From: Kangiellaceae bacterium
GTDB lineage: Bacteria > Pseudomonadota > Gammaproteobacteria > Enterobacterales > Kangiellaceae
DNA: 9,419 nt
NCBI GenBank assembly: GCA_030590405.1
Contig: JAUUYO010000141.1
Coordinates: 1 to 9,419 of the forward strand
Direction of reading: 5' to 3'
The notes under the pieces were generated by a model that saw only the letters and a program-made list of their open reading frames with translations, ran no database searches and was not told the DNA's origin. Position numbers and translations under genes: made by a program. Shown here in pieces: positions 1 through 7,750 of this stretch. Each line of letters begins with the position of its first letter. Position 1 is the stretch's first letter.

Positions 1-446
1 GCAATTTCCGGGTGATCTTCAATCACTCCAATAATATTGCGATGGCGAACTTCATCATCAAATCCAAACAATAGATCCGGTGAGCACAGATGAAAAAAAT
101 GCAGAGCGTGAGATTGCAGGGTTTGGCCGTAATGCATTAACCTCCGTATTTTTTCCGCGGTGGGAGTGAGCTGTGTTGCGCCAACCAGCATATCGGTGGC
201 TTTGGCGGCGGCCAGATGATGACTTACCGGGCAAATACCGCACAAGCGTTGCACCAAAACCGGTAATTCCCAGTAGGGCCTACCCTGGATAAATTTTTCA
301 AATCCCCGGAATTCGGCAATATGTAAACGCGCTTGTTTAATTTGTTGATTTTCATCTTGCAACAGCGTGACTTTGCCATGACCTTCGACACGGGTCAGCG
401 GTTCGATCACGCTGCGTTTGAGTTTTTTGGGTTTGTCATTAATCAT
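1..446 (-). CDS. hoxH: NAD-linked [NiFe] hydrogenase large subunit HoxH, N-terminal part (runs off the window)
   Basis: This is the catalytic subunit of the cytoplasmic bidirectional hydrogenase, which carries the Ni-Fe(CN)2CO site and interconverts H2 with protons and electrons. My translation of the minus strand from an ATG at 446-444 stays open for about 148 codons to the window edge. It shows the large-subunit signatures RVEGHGKV (residues 19-26) and RLCGICPVSHH (67-77), in which C69 and C72 are the first pair of Ni-binding cysteines. The C-terminal cysteine pair and the maturation cleavage site lie outside the window. The other nearby ATG, at 439-437, runs into a stop after ten codons, so 446 is preferred. 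The start overlaps the end of hoxY by 8 bases, and no strong Shine-Dalgarno is visible, which suggests translational coupling. The family call is very secure; the HoxH subtype follows from the preceding hoxFUY. Confidence 0.96.
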   Translation of the reverse strand, partial: MINDKPKKLKRSVIEPLTRVEGHGKVTLLQDENQQIKQARLHIAEFRGFEKFIQGRPYWELPVLVQRLCGICPVSHHLAAAKATDMLVGATQLTPTAEKIRRLMHYGQTLQSHALHFFHLCSPDLLFGFDDEVRHRNIIGVIEDHPEI

Positions 447-978
447 AACGGATCTGCCCATAAGTAAAACTAATTGGTTTACCTTCAATCAATTCGGTTA
501 AAAAAGTCCAGATAGTATCCGCAGACGGCGGGCATCCCGGCACAAAATAATCAACTTTGACCACCTCCTGGATTGGCTGAACTTTGTTAAGTAACAAAGG
601 CAATTCTGGATCGCTAGGGATCATCGGGTTATCGATTCCAATCCCATCGACGTAGGATTCTTGCAGACATTCTTTAAGGGTAAAACCGTTACGCAACGCT
701 GGTATGCCGCCATCAATCGCACAAGCACCAATTGCTACCAAAGTTTTACACTGTTTGCGAAATTCGCGCAATACTTCAACATTTTCCGCATTGGCTACGC
801 CGCCTTCAATAATGCCAATATCACAATCACCGATGGTTTTAATATCGGTAAATGGCGAGCGATCAAACTCGACTAACTTAACTAAATCAATTAACCGCTC
901 ATCAATATCCAGTAGTGACATATGGCAACCGAAACAACCGCAAAGACTTGCTGTCGCGATTTTTATTTTGTTAGCCAT
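439..978 (-). CDS. hoxY: NAD-linked [NiFe] hydrogenase small subunit HoxY
   Basis: HoxY is the electron-transfer small subunit that pairs with HoxH and passes electrons between the Ni-Fe site and the diaphorase. The protein has 179 residues, the short form typical of HoxY. It carries only the ligands for the proximal [4Fe-4S] cluster: C15 and C18 in the motif CGCFGCHMS, C86 in GACA and C149 in PGCPP. The medial and distal cluster domain of membrane-bound uptake hydrogenases is absent, and there is no twin-arginine signal, so the enzyme should be cytoplasmic. The gene begins 19 bases after the hoxU stop, with AAAGG about 8 bases before the ATG, and its stop overlaps the hoxH start. F420- or NADP-linked group 3 small subunits are related, but the hoxFU context supports NAD-linked group 3d. 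Confidence 0.96.
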   Translation of the reverse strand: MANKIKIATASLCGCFGCHMSLLDIDERLIDLVKLVEFDRSPFTDIKTIGDCDIGIIEGGVANAENVEVLREFRKQCKTLVAIGACAIDGGIPALRNGFTLKECLQESYVDGIGIDNPMIPSDPELPLLLNKVQPIQEVVKVDYFVPGCPPSADTIWTFLTELIEGKPISFTYGQIRYD

Positions 979-997
979 AGGTTATGCCTTTGGTTGT

Positions 998-1723
998 TCA
1001 TTTTTGCTGGTCCTTTTCTTGGTTATCCATATCAACTTCACTTATAGGTTGCTGATCATAGCGTCGCTTTCCAATGGGAATATCATACCCCTGGTGTTTC
1101 GGTAAGATGGCACCAACGGGGCAGATTTGCGCCGCCTTATCATCCGCAGAAAAATGGCTATTGCCCAGTTTCCCGCCAGGCGAATTGATGATCAGTTTTG
1201 CATTAATACCACGTCCGTCAACGCAAAAAATATTTTTTTTATCCACATCCCGGCTGGCCCTGACACACAGCTCACACAAAATACAGCGGTCAAAATCAAT
1301 GATCACATCCGGGTGAGATGCATCTAAAGCACGCTTCGGGAAAAAATGTTTAAAATGCGGTGATAACATTTTGTTTTGATAAGCTAACGCCTGCAATTGG
1401 CAATCGCCACTTTTTTCGCAGCCGGGACAAATATGATTGCCTTCAACAAATAACATTTGCAGCAAGCTACGCCGCTGCTCGATCATTTCATCTGAACTGC
1501 TATCAACCTGAGTATTTGCTATGGCCGGTTGAGTACAGGACGAGACTGATTTTCCATCCAGTTCAACCATACAGATCCGGCAACTACCGTGTGGTCTAAA
1601 TTCTGGATGATGGCACAAGTGATCAATATATTCTCCCGCTCTTAATGCGGCATCCATAATGGTTTCACCTTGTTTAAAAGGGATAGGTTTACCATTAAGA
1701 TAAAATATTTGAAAAGTACTCAT
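998..1723 (-). CDS. hoxU: NAD-linked hydrogenase diaphorase subunit HoxU (NuoG-like iron-sulfur protein)
   Basis: HoxU relays electrons between HoxF and HoxY and is homologous to the N-terminal part of complex I NuoG. The 241 residues show three cluster sites in order. First is a plant-type [2Fe-2S] site with C37, C48, C51 (SCRICMVE) and C63. Next is the His-Cys3 [4Fe-4S] site with H97, C99, C102 and C108. Last is a [4Fe-4S] site formed by C147, C150 and C153 (CILCELC) plus C201 in CPVGAI. The length matches characterised HoxU proteins. The hydrophilic tail after about residue 220, rich in Gln and Asp, looks poorly conserved. AAGGA (complement of 1734-1738) lies 10 bases before the ATG, and the gap to hoxF is 15 bases. 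A NuoG fragment or formate dehydrogenase partner is unlikely given the flanking hox genes. Confidence 0.95.
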   Translation of the reverse strand: MSTFQIFYLNGKPIPFKQGETIMDAALRAGEYIDHLCHHPEFRPHGSCRICMVELDGKSVSSCTQPAIANTQVDSSSDEMIEQRRSLLQMLFVEGNHICPGCEKSGDCQLQALAYQNKMLSPHFKHFFPKRALDASHPDVIIDFDRCILCELCVRASRDVDKKNIFCVDGRGINAKLIINSPGGKLGNSHFSADDKAAQICPVGAILPKHQGYDIPIGKRRYDQQPISEVDMDNQEKDQQK

Positions 1724-1738
1724 TTTTCAATTTTCCTT

Positions 1739-3514
1739 TTAGACATTATCAACACCGTTTAATTGACGCGCTTGCTGTAATTCGGCATCCAGATCAAAAA
1801 CTGGTTCATTGTTCATGTTTTTCAGTCGCTGTTGATAGAGTTGTGGAAAGTGCGCCAGTGTATCCATGATGGAACTTGGCGCGCTTCCCCCTAATCCACA
1901 ATGACTGGTTTTACACATTAACTGACTGATTTTTTTAATCTCATCCAGATCGCGATTGCTGGCAAGTCCCTGATGAACTTTATCGATTAATTGTTTTAAC
2001 AACGAGCTACCCACCCGGCAAGGTGTACAAAAACCACAACTTTCATCGGCAAAAAAGTCGCTAAAGTTTTTAACCATGTCGAGCAGATCACGCTGCTGGT
2101 TAAAGACTATAAATGATCCGCCTGTGGGAATGTCTTCAAATGCAATACAACGGCCAAAATATTGTACTGGGATGGTAAAACCTGCCGCCCCGGATACTTG
2201 TACTGCCTGAGTATTAAGTGCGCCACAATCAACCAGTACTTGTTTAATTGAAGTGCCAAATGGATATTCGTAAATGCCGGGTCTTGCACAGTCGCCGCTG
2301 ATGCTAAGTAATTTGCTGCCGCTCGATTGCTCAGTGCCAACTTTTTTGAACCAGTCGGAACCATGGATAGCGATCAATGCCGCGTTGATAAAAGTTTCAA
2401 CATTATTCACCACCGTTGGTTGAGCTTTATAACCTTTGGTGACAGGAAAGGGCGGGCGGTTGCGCGGGATACCCCGTTTACCTTCGAGTGATTCAATCAA
2501 TGCTGATTCTTCACCGCAAATATACGCGCCTGCTCCTAAATGGATTTTAATATCAAAATCAAAACCTTGTTTACCGAGAATGTTTTTGCCAAGCAATCCA
2601 GCATCGCGTCGTTTTTGTAATACTTGTTCAAGCGACTCATACAAATACTGATATTCACCGCGTAAATAAATAAACCCTTTGCATGGTCGTTTCAGATCGC
2701 TGTTGATTACGCCAGCGCAAAGTGTCATGCCTTCGATGAGTTTGTCAGCTTGAGTGGTTAATAACACCCTATCTTTAAAAGTGCCAGGTTCGCCCTCATC
2801 AGCATTACAAACCACATAACGTTGCTTAGCGGTGGCTTGTTGACATAAGCGCCATTTAAGACCAGTCTTAAAACCACCACCGCCACGCCCGCGCAAATTT
2901 GAATGTTCGATTTGTTGAAGCAATTTTTGAGCGCCTTGTTTTAACAATGCTCTAATCGCCGCGCCATTGTCCGAACGATCGGAGAGTAAAATATCCTTGC
3001 GTTGAATATTGTTTTTAATTTGAAAAAACTCTGCTGGCCATTGTTTAACTGGTGTACCTGATTCGATTAGTTGACAGATAATTTCAATTCGTTTTTTATT
3101 TAATCCAACGACTGGTTTGCCATTAACTAATATTGCTGGTCCTTGATCGCCCATACCAGTACAAGAGGTTAAATCAACACTCACCCGAGCATCTTTCCGT
3201 GGCGTTGCTAGTTGTACTGATAGTTTATCAGTTAACATTGCTGTAAGCTTAACACTACCAAGCATTTGATCGGTAATATTATGACTAACTCGTAAGTCGT
3301 AATGACCGCGAGCTTTGGTATGTAAAAAAGCATAAAAACCGATCACCGAAATGATATTTGCTTCGGTTATCAACAATTCTTTACTTAATTGAGTAATAGC
3401 TTGCTGGGGAATAAAAGAATATTGACGCTGAATTTTGATTAATATTTGCAACAACATATCCGGTTGCTGATTGAAGGACGCGATAATATCATTAGTGAAT
3501 TGACAAATTTTCAT
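1739..3514 (-). CDS. hoxF: NAD-linked hydrogenase diaphorase subunit HoxF (NuoE-NuoF fusion)
   Basis: HoxF binds FMN and NAD(H) and is the pyridine-nucleotide end of the hydrogenase: H2 + NAD+ <=> NADH + H+. The 591-residue protein fuses a NuoE-like domain (about 1-150) to a NuoF-like domain (about 175-560), close to the size of Ralstonia-type HoxF. FMN/NADH-binding signatures are LRGRGGGGFKTGLKW (207-221), NADEGEPGTFKDR (237-249) and GAGAYICGEESALIESLEG (327-345). The [4Fe-4S] ligands are C493, C496 and C499 in SCGFCTPCR plus C539 in SHCGLGG. The NuoE-like part keeps only one cysteine (C118, in TSCTGMGDQGPA) where a [2Fe-2S] site would need four, so that cluster is probably absent. GAGAAG (complement of 3520-3525) sits 5 bases before the ATG and supports this start. 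The upstream ATPase gene ends 11 bases away. Confidence 0.96.
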   Translation of the reverse strand: MKICQFTNDIIASFNQQPDMLLQILIKIQRQYSFIPQQAITQLSKELLITEANIISVIGFYAFLHTKARGHYDLRVSHNITDQMLGSVKLTAMLTDKLSVQLATPRKDARVSVDLTSCTGMGDQGPAILVNGKPVVGLNKKRIEIICQLIESGTPVKQWPAEFFQIKNNIQRKDILLSDRSDNGAAIRALLKQGAQKLLQQIEHSNLRGRGGGGFKTGLKWRLCQQATAKQRYVVCNADEGEPGTFKDRVLLTTQADKLIEGMTLCAGVINSDLKRPCKGFIYLRGEYQYLYESLEQVLQKRRDAGLLGKNILGKQGFDFDIKIHLGAGAYICGEESALIESLEGKRGIPRNRPPFPVTKGYKAQPTVVNNVETFINAALIAIHGSDWFKKVGTEQSSGSKLLSISGDCARPGIYEYPFGTSIKQVLVDCGALNTQAVQVSGAAGFTIPVQYFGRCIAFEDIPTGGSFIVFNQQRDLLDMVKNFSDFFADESCGFCTPCRVGSSLLKQLIDKVHQGLASNRDLDEIKKISQLMCKTSHCGLGGSAPSSIMDTLAHFPQLYQQRLKNMNNEPVFDLDAELQQARQLNGVDNV

Positions 3515-3525
3515 ATCTACTTCTC

Positions 3526-6270
3526 TTACTTATTTTCATGCCGATTTTTAAGCCGATTTTTAAGCCGATTTTCAAGTTTAATCCTGTGCCACCATTTATG
3601 TCCTTCGTCCACAAAAATCAATGTCATGGCAATGGTTAACAGATAAAACCATTGCTGAAAAGATACTGGACTAAGTTGCAAAATACCGCCGAGCCAATCG
3701 GTGTACATTGCTCCGATGTGAATACTCTGGGCAATTAATATTCCAAGGAGTAATAGTTTATTGCTAAAAAAAGGCATTTTAAACAGTGAGATATTTTCTG
3801 AGCGACTGTTTAGCGCATGTACATTTTCAAATAATACCATTAACAATAAAGTCATATTACGCGCTTCGGATTCATTCATTCCCTGCTTTAAACTCAGCGC
3901 AAACAAAGTAAAAGCGATACTCCCCATCACTAGCGCATTTACCACCACTCGCTCAATCATAAGCCGATTAAAAATCGATTCTTTTGGTGCGCGGGGCGGG
4001 CGGTTTAACTCGTTTCCCTCAGCAGGTTCAAACGCCAATGCGACATCCTGAACACCATTGGTAACCAGATTAAGCCATAATAACTGGATTGGAAATAATG
4101 GTAGTGGCAAGCCAGCTAACAGGCTAAGAATGAACAGAAATATTTCTGCAGCGCCAGTTGAAATTAATAGAAATATAACCTTGCGTATGTTTGCATATAC
4201 CACTCGGCCTTGAACGATGCCCTTGACGATGGAAGAGAAATTATCATCGGTTAAAATTAAATCGGAACTCTCTCTGGCAACATCAGTACCTCTTTTACCC
4301 ATGGCAATTCCCACATGAGCGGACCTTAATGCGGGCGCATCGTTCACTCCGTCACCAGTCACCGCGACAAAATGTCCCAGTTGTCCGAGTCGCTCGACAA
4401 TGATCTTTTTTTCAATTGGCTTTACTCTGGCAAAAACATGGTTTTGTAGAATAATCTGATCAAGTTTACTCGGATCATTTTTTGACAATAAGAAAATAGT
4501 ATCCCCAGAAATAACCTGTTGGTGTTGTTCAAAAATACCTAATTTATTCGCGATAGCTTTTGCAGTTTGTGGATGGTCACCGGTGATCATAGCGACTTTT
4601 ATTTGTGCCTGCTTGCATTGTTTTATTGCTTCAATGGCTTCTTTTCTTAATGGATCAATGATGCCAATCATGCCAGCAAAGGATAAGTGGTTGAGCGCCG
4701 TTACTAATTTATTTGGAATATTTGTTAGTTTTTTATCGGCGAATCCTAACACCCTATAACCTTGCGATGCCAAATGATCGGCTTGACGGAGGAGCTGTTG
4801 CTGTTGAGTTTGGTCAAGCTCGCACATTGAAATCAGTTTTTCGACACTGCCTTTAATTAGAAAAATAAAGTGACCATCATCCCTGTTTAACGAGGCACTA
4901 AACGCATTTTCGGACTCATAGGCAATACGTGAAATTTCAGGATGTTTTTGCTGCCACTCCTGTTGAGTTTGGCCTATTTTATTTGCCAATACTAATAGTG
5001 CAATATCAACTTGATCACCTTCAGCATGCCATTGATTATCTTTTAAATAGAATTCTGATTCATTACAAAGTGCGCCGATCCGGCAGAGGCGCTCGACTTG
5101 CACCATCGAATCGTTTGTTGGCGCTGAGCTTAAATCTTTTGACGAAGTAACCGTTTCGACAGGTTTTACAATTTGAGTTTCGATCAGAACTTCGATTGGC
5201 GTCACTTCGCCATGAATATCTCGTCCTTCACCGCTGACTTTAAAGCCTTGACCCGAGGGCAATAAAATTCGTTGCACGGTCATATCATTGACCGTCAATG
5301 TACCGGTTTTATCTGACGCTATATAAGTACAAGAGCCTAAACTTTCGACCGCCATTAACGAACGCACGATCACATTGACTTTGGCCATACGGCGCATACC
5401 GATTGCGAGCGCCACGGTAATTGCCGCCGGTAAACCTTCGGGGATAGCGGAAACTGCTAAAGCAACCCCCAGAAAAAAAACTTGATCGAGCGGATCGCCA
5501 CGTATCAACGAGATAATAAAAATTAAGCTAATGATCAATAGAGTGGCAACTGTAACAATTAAAGTGAAGCGCTGAATACGTTGTAATAGAGGCGGTTTAA
5601 CTTGATCCTCAGGGTTGACCGCTTGCGCTATTTTGCCAATTTCTGTATCGCTGCCAGTATGGTTAACAATTATAAGTCCTCGACCTTTCACCACGGTTGT
5701 ACCAGCAAAACACTGTTGTTCACCTGAGCTGGCTTGTTCACCTGAACTAATCTGGCCAAGATCAGGAGCAAGACTAGAGATTGCTTTTTTTAACACCGCT
5801 TGAGATTCACCGGTTAACATCGACTCATCAAGAGTTAGTTGATGGGCTTCAAGGCAAACACCATCCGCTGGCACACGATCGCCGGAAGCAAGAAACACCA
5901 CATCACCTAAAACAAGTTCCCTGGAATTGATCCTGACAGTATGGCCATCTCTTAGCACATTAGCCATTTGTGGAACCATGGCGTTGAGCGCGTTGGCAGC
6001 TCTTTCGGCTGAATACTCCTGAAAACTTCCGATCACAGCATTTAGCAATAATACCAACAAGATAAAAATGCCGTTCGTCATTTGTCCTAATACAAAAGAA
6101 ACTACCGCAGCAATTAACAACACATAAATAAAAGGGCTTTTAAATTGCCTTAAAAATAATAAAACAAATCCCGGCGGCCTGGATTCAGGCAGGGTATTTA
6201 AACCTTGTGCAAGCAACTTTTTAGCTGCTTGTTCAGAAGTTAATCCTGCTTGATTGATAGTTTGTGGCAT
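3526..6270 (-). CDS. P2-type cation-transporting ATPase (HAD-IC superfamily, calcium/PMA-like)
   Basis: This is a ten-helix P-type ion pump of the inner membrane, 914 residues long, full length for the P2 family. The N-terminal cation-ATPase domain (about 5-30) is followed by M1/M2 (about 45-83), the actuator domain with LTGES (152-156), M3/M4 (about 234-290), the phosphorylated D320 in DKTGTLT, MITGDH (561-566), TGDGVNDAP (638-646), M5/M6 (about 694-745) and four C-terminal helices. M4 keeps IPEG with E278. In M5, E709 is kept, but Gly706 replaces a SERCA-type Asn. In M6, N734 is kept, but N738 stands where SERCA has Asp. The ion transported (Ca2+, Mn2+, Na+, K+ or H+) therefore cannot be named. 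No CPC motif or heavy-metal domain is present, so it is not a P1B Cu/Zn pump. No clear Shine-Dalgarno precedes the ATG. The 11-base gap to hoxF suggests co-transcription. Confidence 0.93.
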   Translation of the reverse strand: MPQTINQAGLTSEQAAKKLLAQGLNTLPESRPPGFVLLFLRQFKSPFIYVLLIAAVVSFVLGQMTNGIFILLVLLLNAVIGSFQEYSAERAANALNAMVPQMANVLRDGHTVRINSRELVLGDVVFLASGDRVPADGVCLEAHQLTLDESMLTGESQAVLKKAISSLAPDLGQISSGEQASSGEQQCFAGTTVVKGRGLIIVNHTGSDTEIGKIAQAVNPEDQVKPPLLQRIQRFTLIVTVATLLIISLIFIISLIRGDPLDQVFFLGVALAVSAIPEGLPAAITVALAIGMRRMAKVNVIVRSLMAVESLGSCTYIASDKTGTLTVNDMTVQRILLPSGQGFKVSGEGRDIHGEVTPIEVLIETQIVKPVETVTSSKDLSSAPTNDSMVQVERLCRIGALCNESEFYLKDNQWHAEGDQVDIALLVLANKIGQTQQEWQQKHPEISRIAYESENAFSASLNRDDGHFIFLIKGSVEKLISMCELDQTQQQQLLRQADHLASQGYRVLGFADKKLTNIPNKLVTALNHLSFAGMIGIIDPLRKEAIEAIKQCKQAQIKVAMITGDHPQTAKAIANKLGIFEQHQQVISGDTIFLLSKNDPSKLDQIILQNHVFARVKPIEKKIIVERLGQLGHFVAVTGDGVNDAPALRSAHVGIAMGKRGTDVARESSDLILTDDNFSSIVKGIVQGRVVYANIRKVIFLLISTGAAEIFLFILSLLAGLPLPLFPIQLLWLNLVTNGVQDVALAFEPAEGNELNRPPRAPKESIFNRLMIERVVVNALVMGSIAFTLFALSLKQGMNESEARNMTLLLMVLFENVHALNSRSENISLFKMPFFSNKLLLLGILIAQSIHIGAMYTDWLGGILQLSPVSFQQWFYLLTIAMTLIFVDEGHKWWHRIKLENRLKNRLKNRHENK
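3540..3575 (-). repeat. Three tandem 12-base repeats in the 3' end of the ATPase gene
   Basis: On the plus strand the unit gccgatttttaa occurs at 3540-3551 and 3552-3563, with a one-base variant gccgattttcaa at 3564-3575. Because the unit is a multiple of three, it stays in frame and encodes repeated Leu-Lys/Glu-Asn-Arg near residues 899-910 of the ATPase. This gives a basic cytoplasmic tail just before the stop. Slipped-strand duplication is the simplest origin. Confidence 0.9.
5716..5745 (-). repeat. Duplicated 18-base unit in the ATPase actuator domain
   Basis: The plus-strand 12-mer ttgttcacctga occurs at 5716-5727 and again at 5734-5745, an 18-base period. It encodes a duplicated SSGEQ peptide (residues about 175-186). 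This falls in a short Ser/Gly/Glu/Gln-rich loop between the TGES motif and the next conserved block of the actuator domain. The region looks like a tolerated in-frame loop expansion. Confidence 0.75.
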
Positions 6271-6299
6271 GATTAATAGGTATTTGTCATTTTTTTATA

Positions 6300-6305
6300 A
6301 CTATA
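6300..6305 (-). promoter_or_regulatory. Possible -10 element upstream of the ATPase gene (weak)
   Basis: The 74-base gap 6271-6344 reads on the minus strand through TATAGT (6305-6300) and TATAAA (6299-6294), about 24-30 bases before the ATPase ATG. Either resembles a sigma70 -10 box, but no convincing -35 sequence stands 16-18 bases further up. No terminator hairpin is seen in the gap, so transcription could also read through from the beta-CASP gene. An internal promoter for ATPase-hoxFUYH is possible but not established. Confidence 0.25.
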
Positions 6306-6312
6306 ATCGCTG

Positions 6313-6354
6313 GATTTAAAGCGTTTGATTTAAAGTATTCGATTTTAAAGCGTC
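6313..6354 (-). repeat. Three tandem 14-base repeats across the stop codon of the beta-CASP gene
   Basis: On the plus strand the unit starting gatttaaagcg appears at 6313-6326, 6327-6340 (gatttaaagta) and 6341-6354 (gattttaaagcg, shifted by one added T and otherwise in register). The period is exactly 14 bases. The third copy contains the stop codon of the beta-CASP gene (6347-6345) and the other two lie in the intergenic gap. The repeats are AT-rich and could be slippage products or direct-repeat protein-binding sites. Confidence 0.8.
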
Positions 6355-7733
6355 AGGATCTGTTTATAATCTGCCTGGATAACTTTACAACCGAATTGCT
6401 GGGTTATTTTGCCCTGTAGAGCATCCATGGCATGAGGTTCACCATGGACTAATACCACCCTCGGCTGATTTTCAAACTGTGAATACCAGTCAACGAGACC
6501 TTGTTGATCTGCATGTGCGGACAGTCCGCCAACGGTGTGGATTTTGGCATTGACCTTGATCGTTTCGCCCCATAAATTGATCTCTTTCGCGCCGTCCACT
6601 AACGCCCGGCCGAGTGTTCCCCGAGCTTGAAATCCAATGATCATGACATGTGCATGATGACGCCAGATATTATGTTTTAAATGCTGTTTTATTCTTCCGC
6701 CGGTACACATTCCGCTACCTGCAATAATGATCGCGCCGGATTTGATCCGATTGATTTTTATCGAATAGTCGGTTCGTTCAGAAAAATGCAAATTAGCTAG
6801 ATTAAATAGTTTGCCATTTTGGTGCTTGATTTTTTTTGCCTGCTTATCGTAGGTTTCAGCATGAGCTGCATACACCTCGGTGGCCTTAATGCCCATCGGG
6901 CTATCGAGGAAAATATCCCAGTCAGCAACTTTCCATTCATCATAGTGTTGGTTTAACAGATACAATAACTCTTGAGTTCGACCAACAGTAAAAGCAGGGA
7001 TCAAGATATTGCCTTTGCGGCTATTGGCATTGGATATAATATCGCCCATTTCTTGCAAAGTATTTTGCCAGTCGCGATGCAAGCGATCGCCGTAAGTGCT
7101 TTCCATAATCACCAGATCGGCCTGTGATATTTTTTCAGGGTCGCGTAATATCGGCGCGTTTTCATGTCCGAGATCGCCGCTAAACACGATTTTAAAAGTT
7201 CGGCCCTGTTCGGTTAATTCTAGTTCGATAATGGCTGATCCAATAATATGTCCAGCATCCCTGAAAGTCACTTTGATGCCTGGTAGAATTTCTTTGCTTT
7301 GTGAGTACTCCATCGCTCGAAAGTGCTTATGCGCTTGTTGAGCTTGATCTTTTGTATACAAAGGGTCTATCAATTCCAGTCCCTTGCGTTCTCGTTTTTT
7401 ATTTTCCCAATGGGCATTTTTCTCATTTAAATAACCAGAATCAGCGAGCATAATGGCGCAAAGATCGACTGTTGCGCTATGGCTATAAATATTCCCATTA
7501 AAACCGCGTTTGACAAGCAAGGGCAGGCGGCCAGAATGATCGATATGAGCATGTGAAAGCACCACCGCGTCAATTTCATTGGCCGAGAAGGGGAAGTCAT
7601 CACTATTATGTCTTTCGTGTTCGTGACTACCTTGAACTAATCCACATTCAACCAATAGTTTGCTTTTTCCAACCGTGATCAAGTAACAAGAGCCTGTGAC
7701 TTCGTGAGTTGCACCAAAGAACTGAATCTGCAT
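6345..7733 (-). CDS. MBL-fold beta-CASP RNA-metabolising hydrolase (YSH1/RNase J-like)
   Basis: This is a likely zinc-dependent ribonuclease of the metallo-beta-lactamase/beta-CASP group; its RNA substrate is unknown. The 462 residues contain the metal-binding motif HAHIDH (61-66), a third histidine at H162 (DAGHIIGSA), and D187 in SGDLG. Beta-CASP motif A is E211 in ESTYGDR. IPAFTVGR (245-252) and AGSGMCTGGR (338-347) are typical beta-CASP core segments. Motif B is H407 in LSAHAD, and motif C is H430 in HGEP. No signal peptide is seen, so it should be cytoplasmic, and no KH or other RNA-binding domain is attached. AGAGG (complement of 7743-7747), 9 bases before the ATG, supports the start. 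It heads the leftward gene run. From memory, bacterial proteins of this subgroup often sit near P-type ATPases and stress genes; that was not checked here. Confidence 0.93.
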   Translation of the reverse strand: MQIQFFGATHEVTGSCYLITVGKSKLLVECGLVQGSHEHERHNSDDFPFSANEIDAVVLSHAHIDHSGRLPLLVKRGFNGNIYSHSATVDLCAIMLADSGYLNEKNAHWENKKRERKGLELIDPLYTKDQAQQAHKHFRAMEYSQSKEILPGIKVTFRDAGHIIGSAIIELELTEQGRTFKIVFSGDLGHENAPILRDPEKISQADLVIMESTYGDRLHRDWQNTLQEMGDIISNANSRKGNILIPAFTVGRTQELLYLLNQHYDEWKVADWDIFLDSPMGIKATEVYAAHAETYDKQAKKIKHQNGKLFNLANLHFSERTDYSIKINRIKSGAIIIAGSGMCTGGRIKQHLKHNIWRHHAHVMIIGFQARGTLGRALVDGAKEINLWGETIKVNAKIHTVGGLSAHADQQGLVDWYSQFENQPRVVLVHGEPHAMDALQGKITQQFGCKVIQADYKQILTL

Positions 7734-7742
7734 TTATTTAAA

Positions 7743-7747
7743 CCTCT
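7743..7747 (-). promoter_or_regulatory. Ribosome binding site of the beta-CASP gene, abutting the long palindrome
   Basis: The minus strand reads AGAGG here, 9 bases before the ATG at 7733. The 166-base palindrome begins three bases further upstream, at 7751. A folded transcript would therefore bring a long stem almost against the ribosome binding site, which is the reason for listing it. Confidence 0.7.
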
Positions 7748-7750
7748 TAA

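Noticed and set aside
58..243. Open frame of 61 codons on the minus strand
   Set aside because: It lies inside hoxH, whose conserved RVEGHGKV and CGIC motifs are in a different frame. It is a shadow frame.
2107..2364. Minus-strand frame of 85 codons
   Set aside because: It overlaps the NuoF-like part of hoxF in another frame, and its translation shows no recognisable domain.
6273..6290. Five-codon mini-ORF (MTNTY) ending two bases before the ATPase ATG
   Set aside because: It has no Shine-Dalgarno and is short enough to occur by chance in AT-rich DNA. There is no evidence of leader-peptide control.
7096..7341. Plus-strand frame opposite the beta-CASP gene
   Set aside because: It is antisense to a well-conserved gene. 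The Cys/Ser-rich translation has no family signature.
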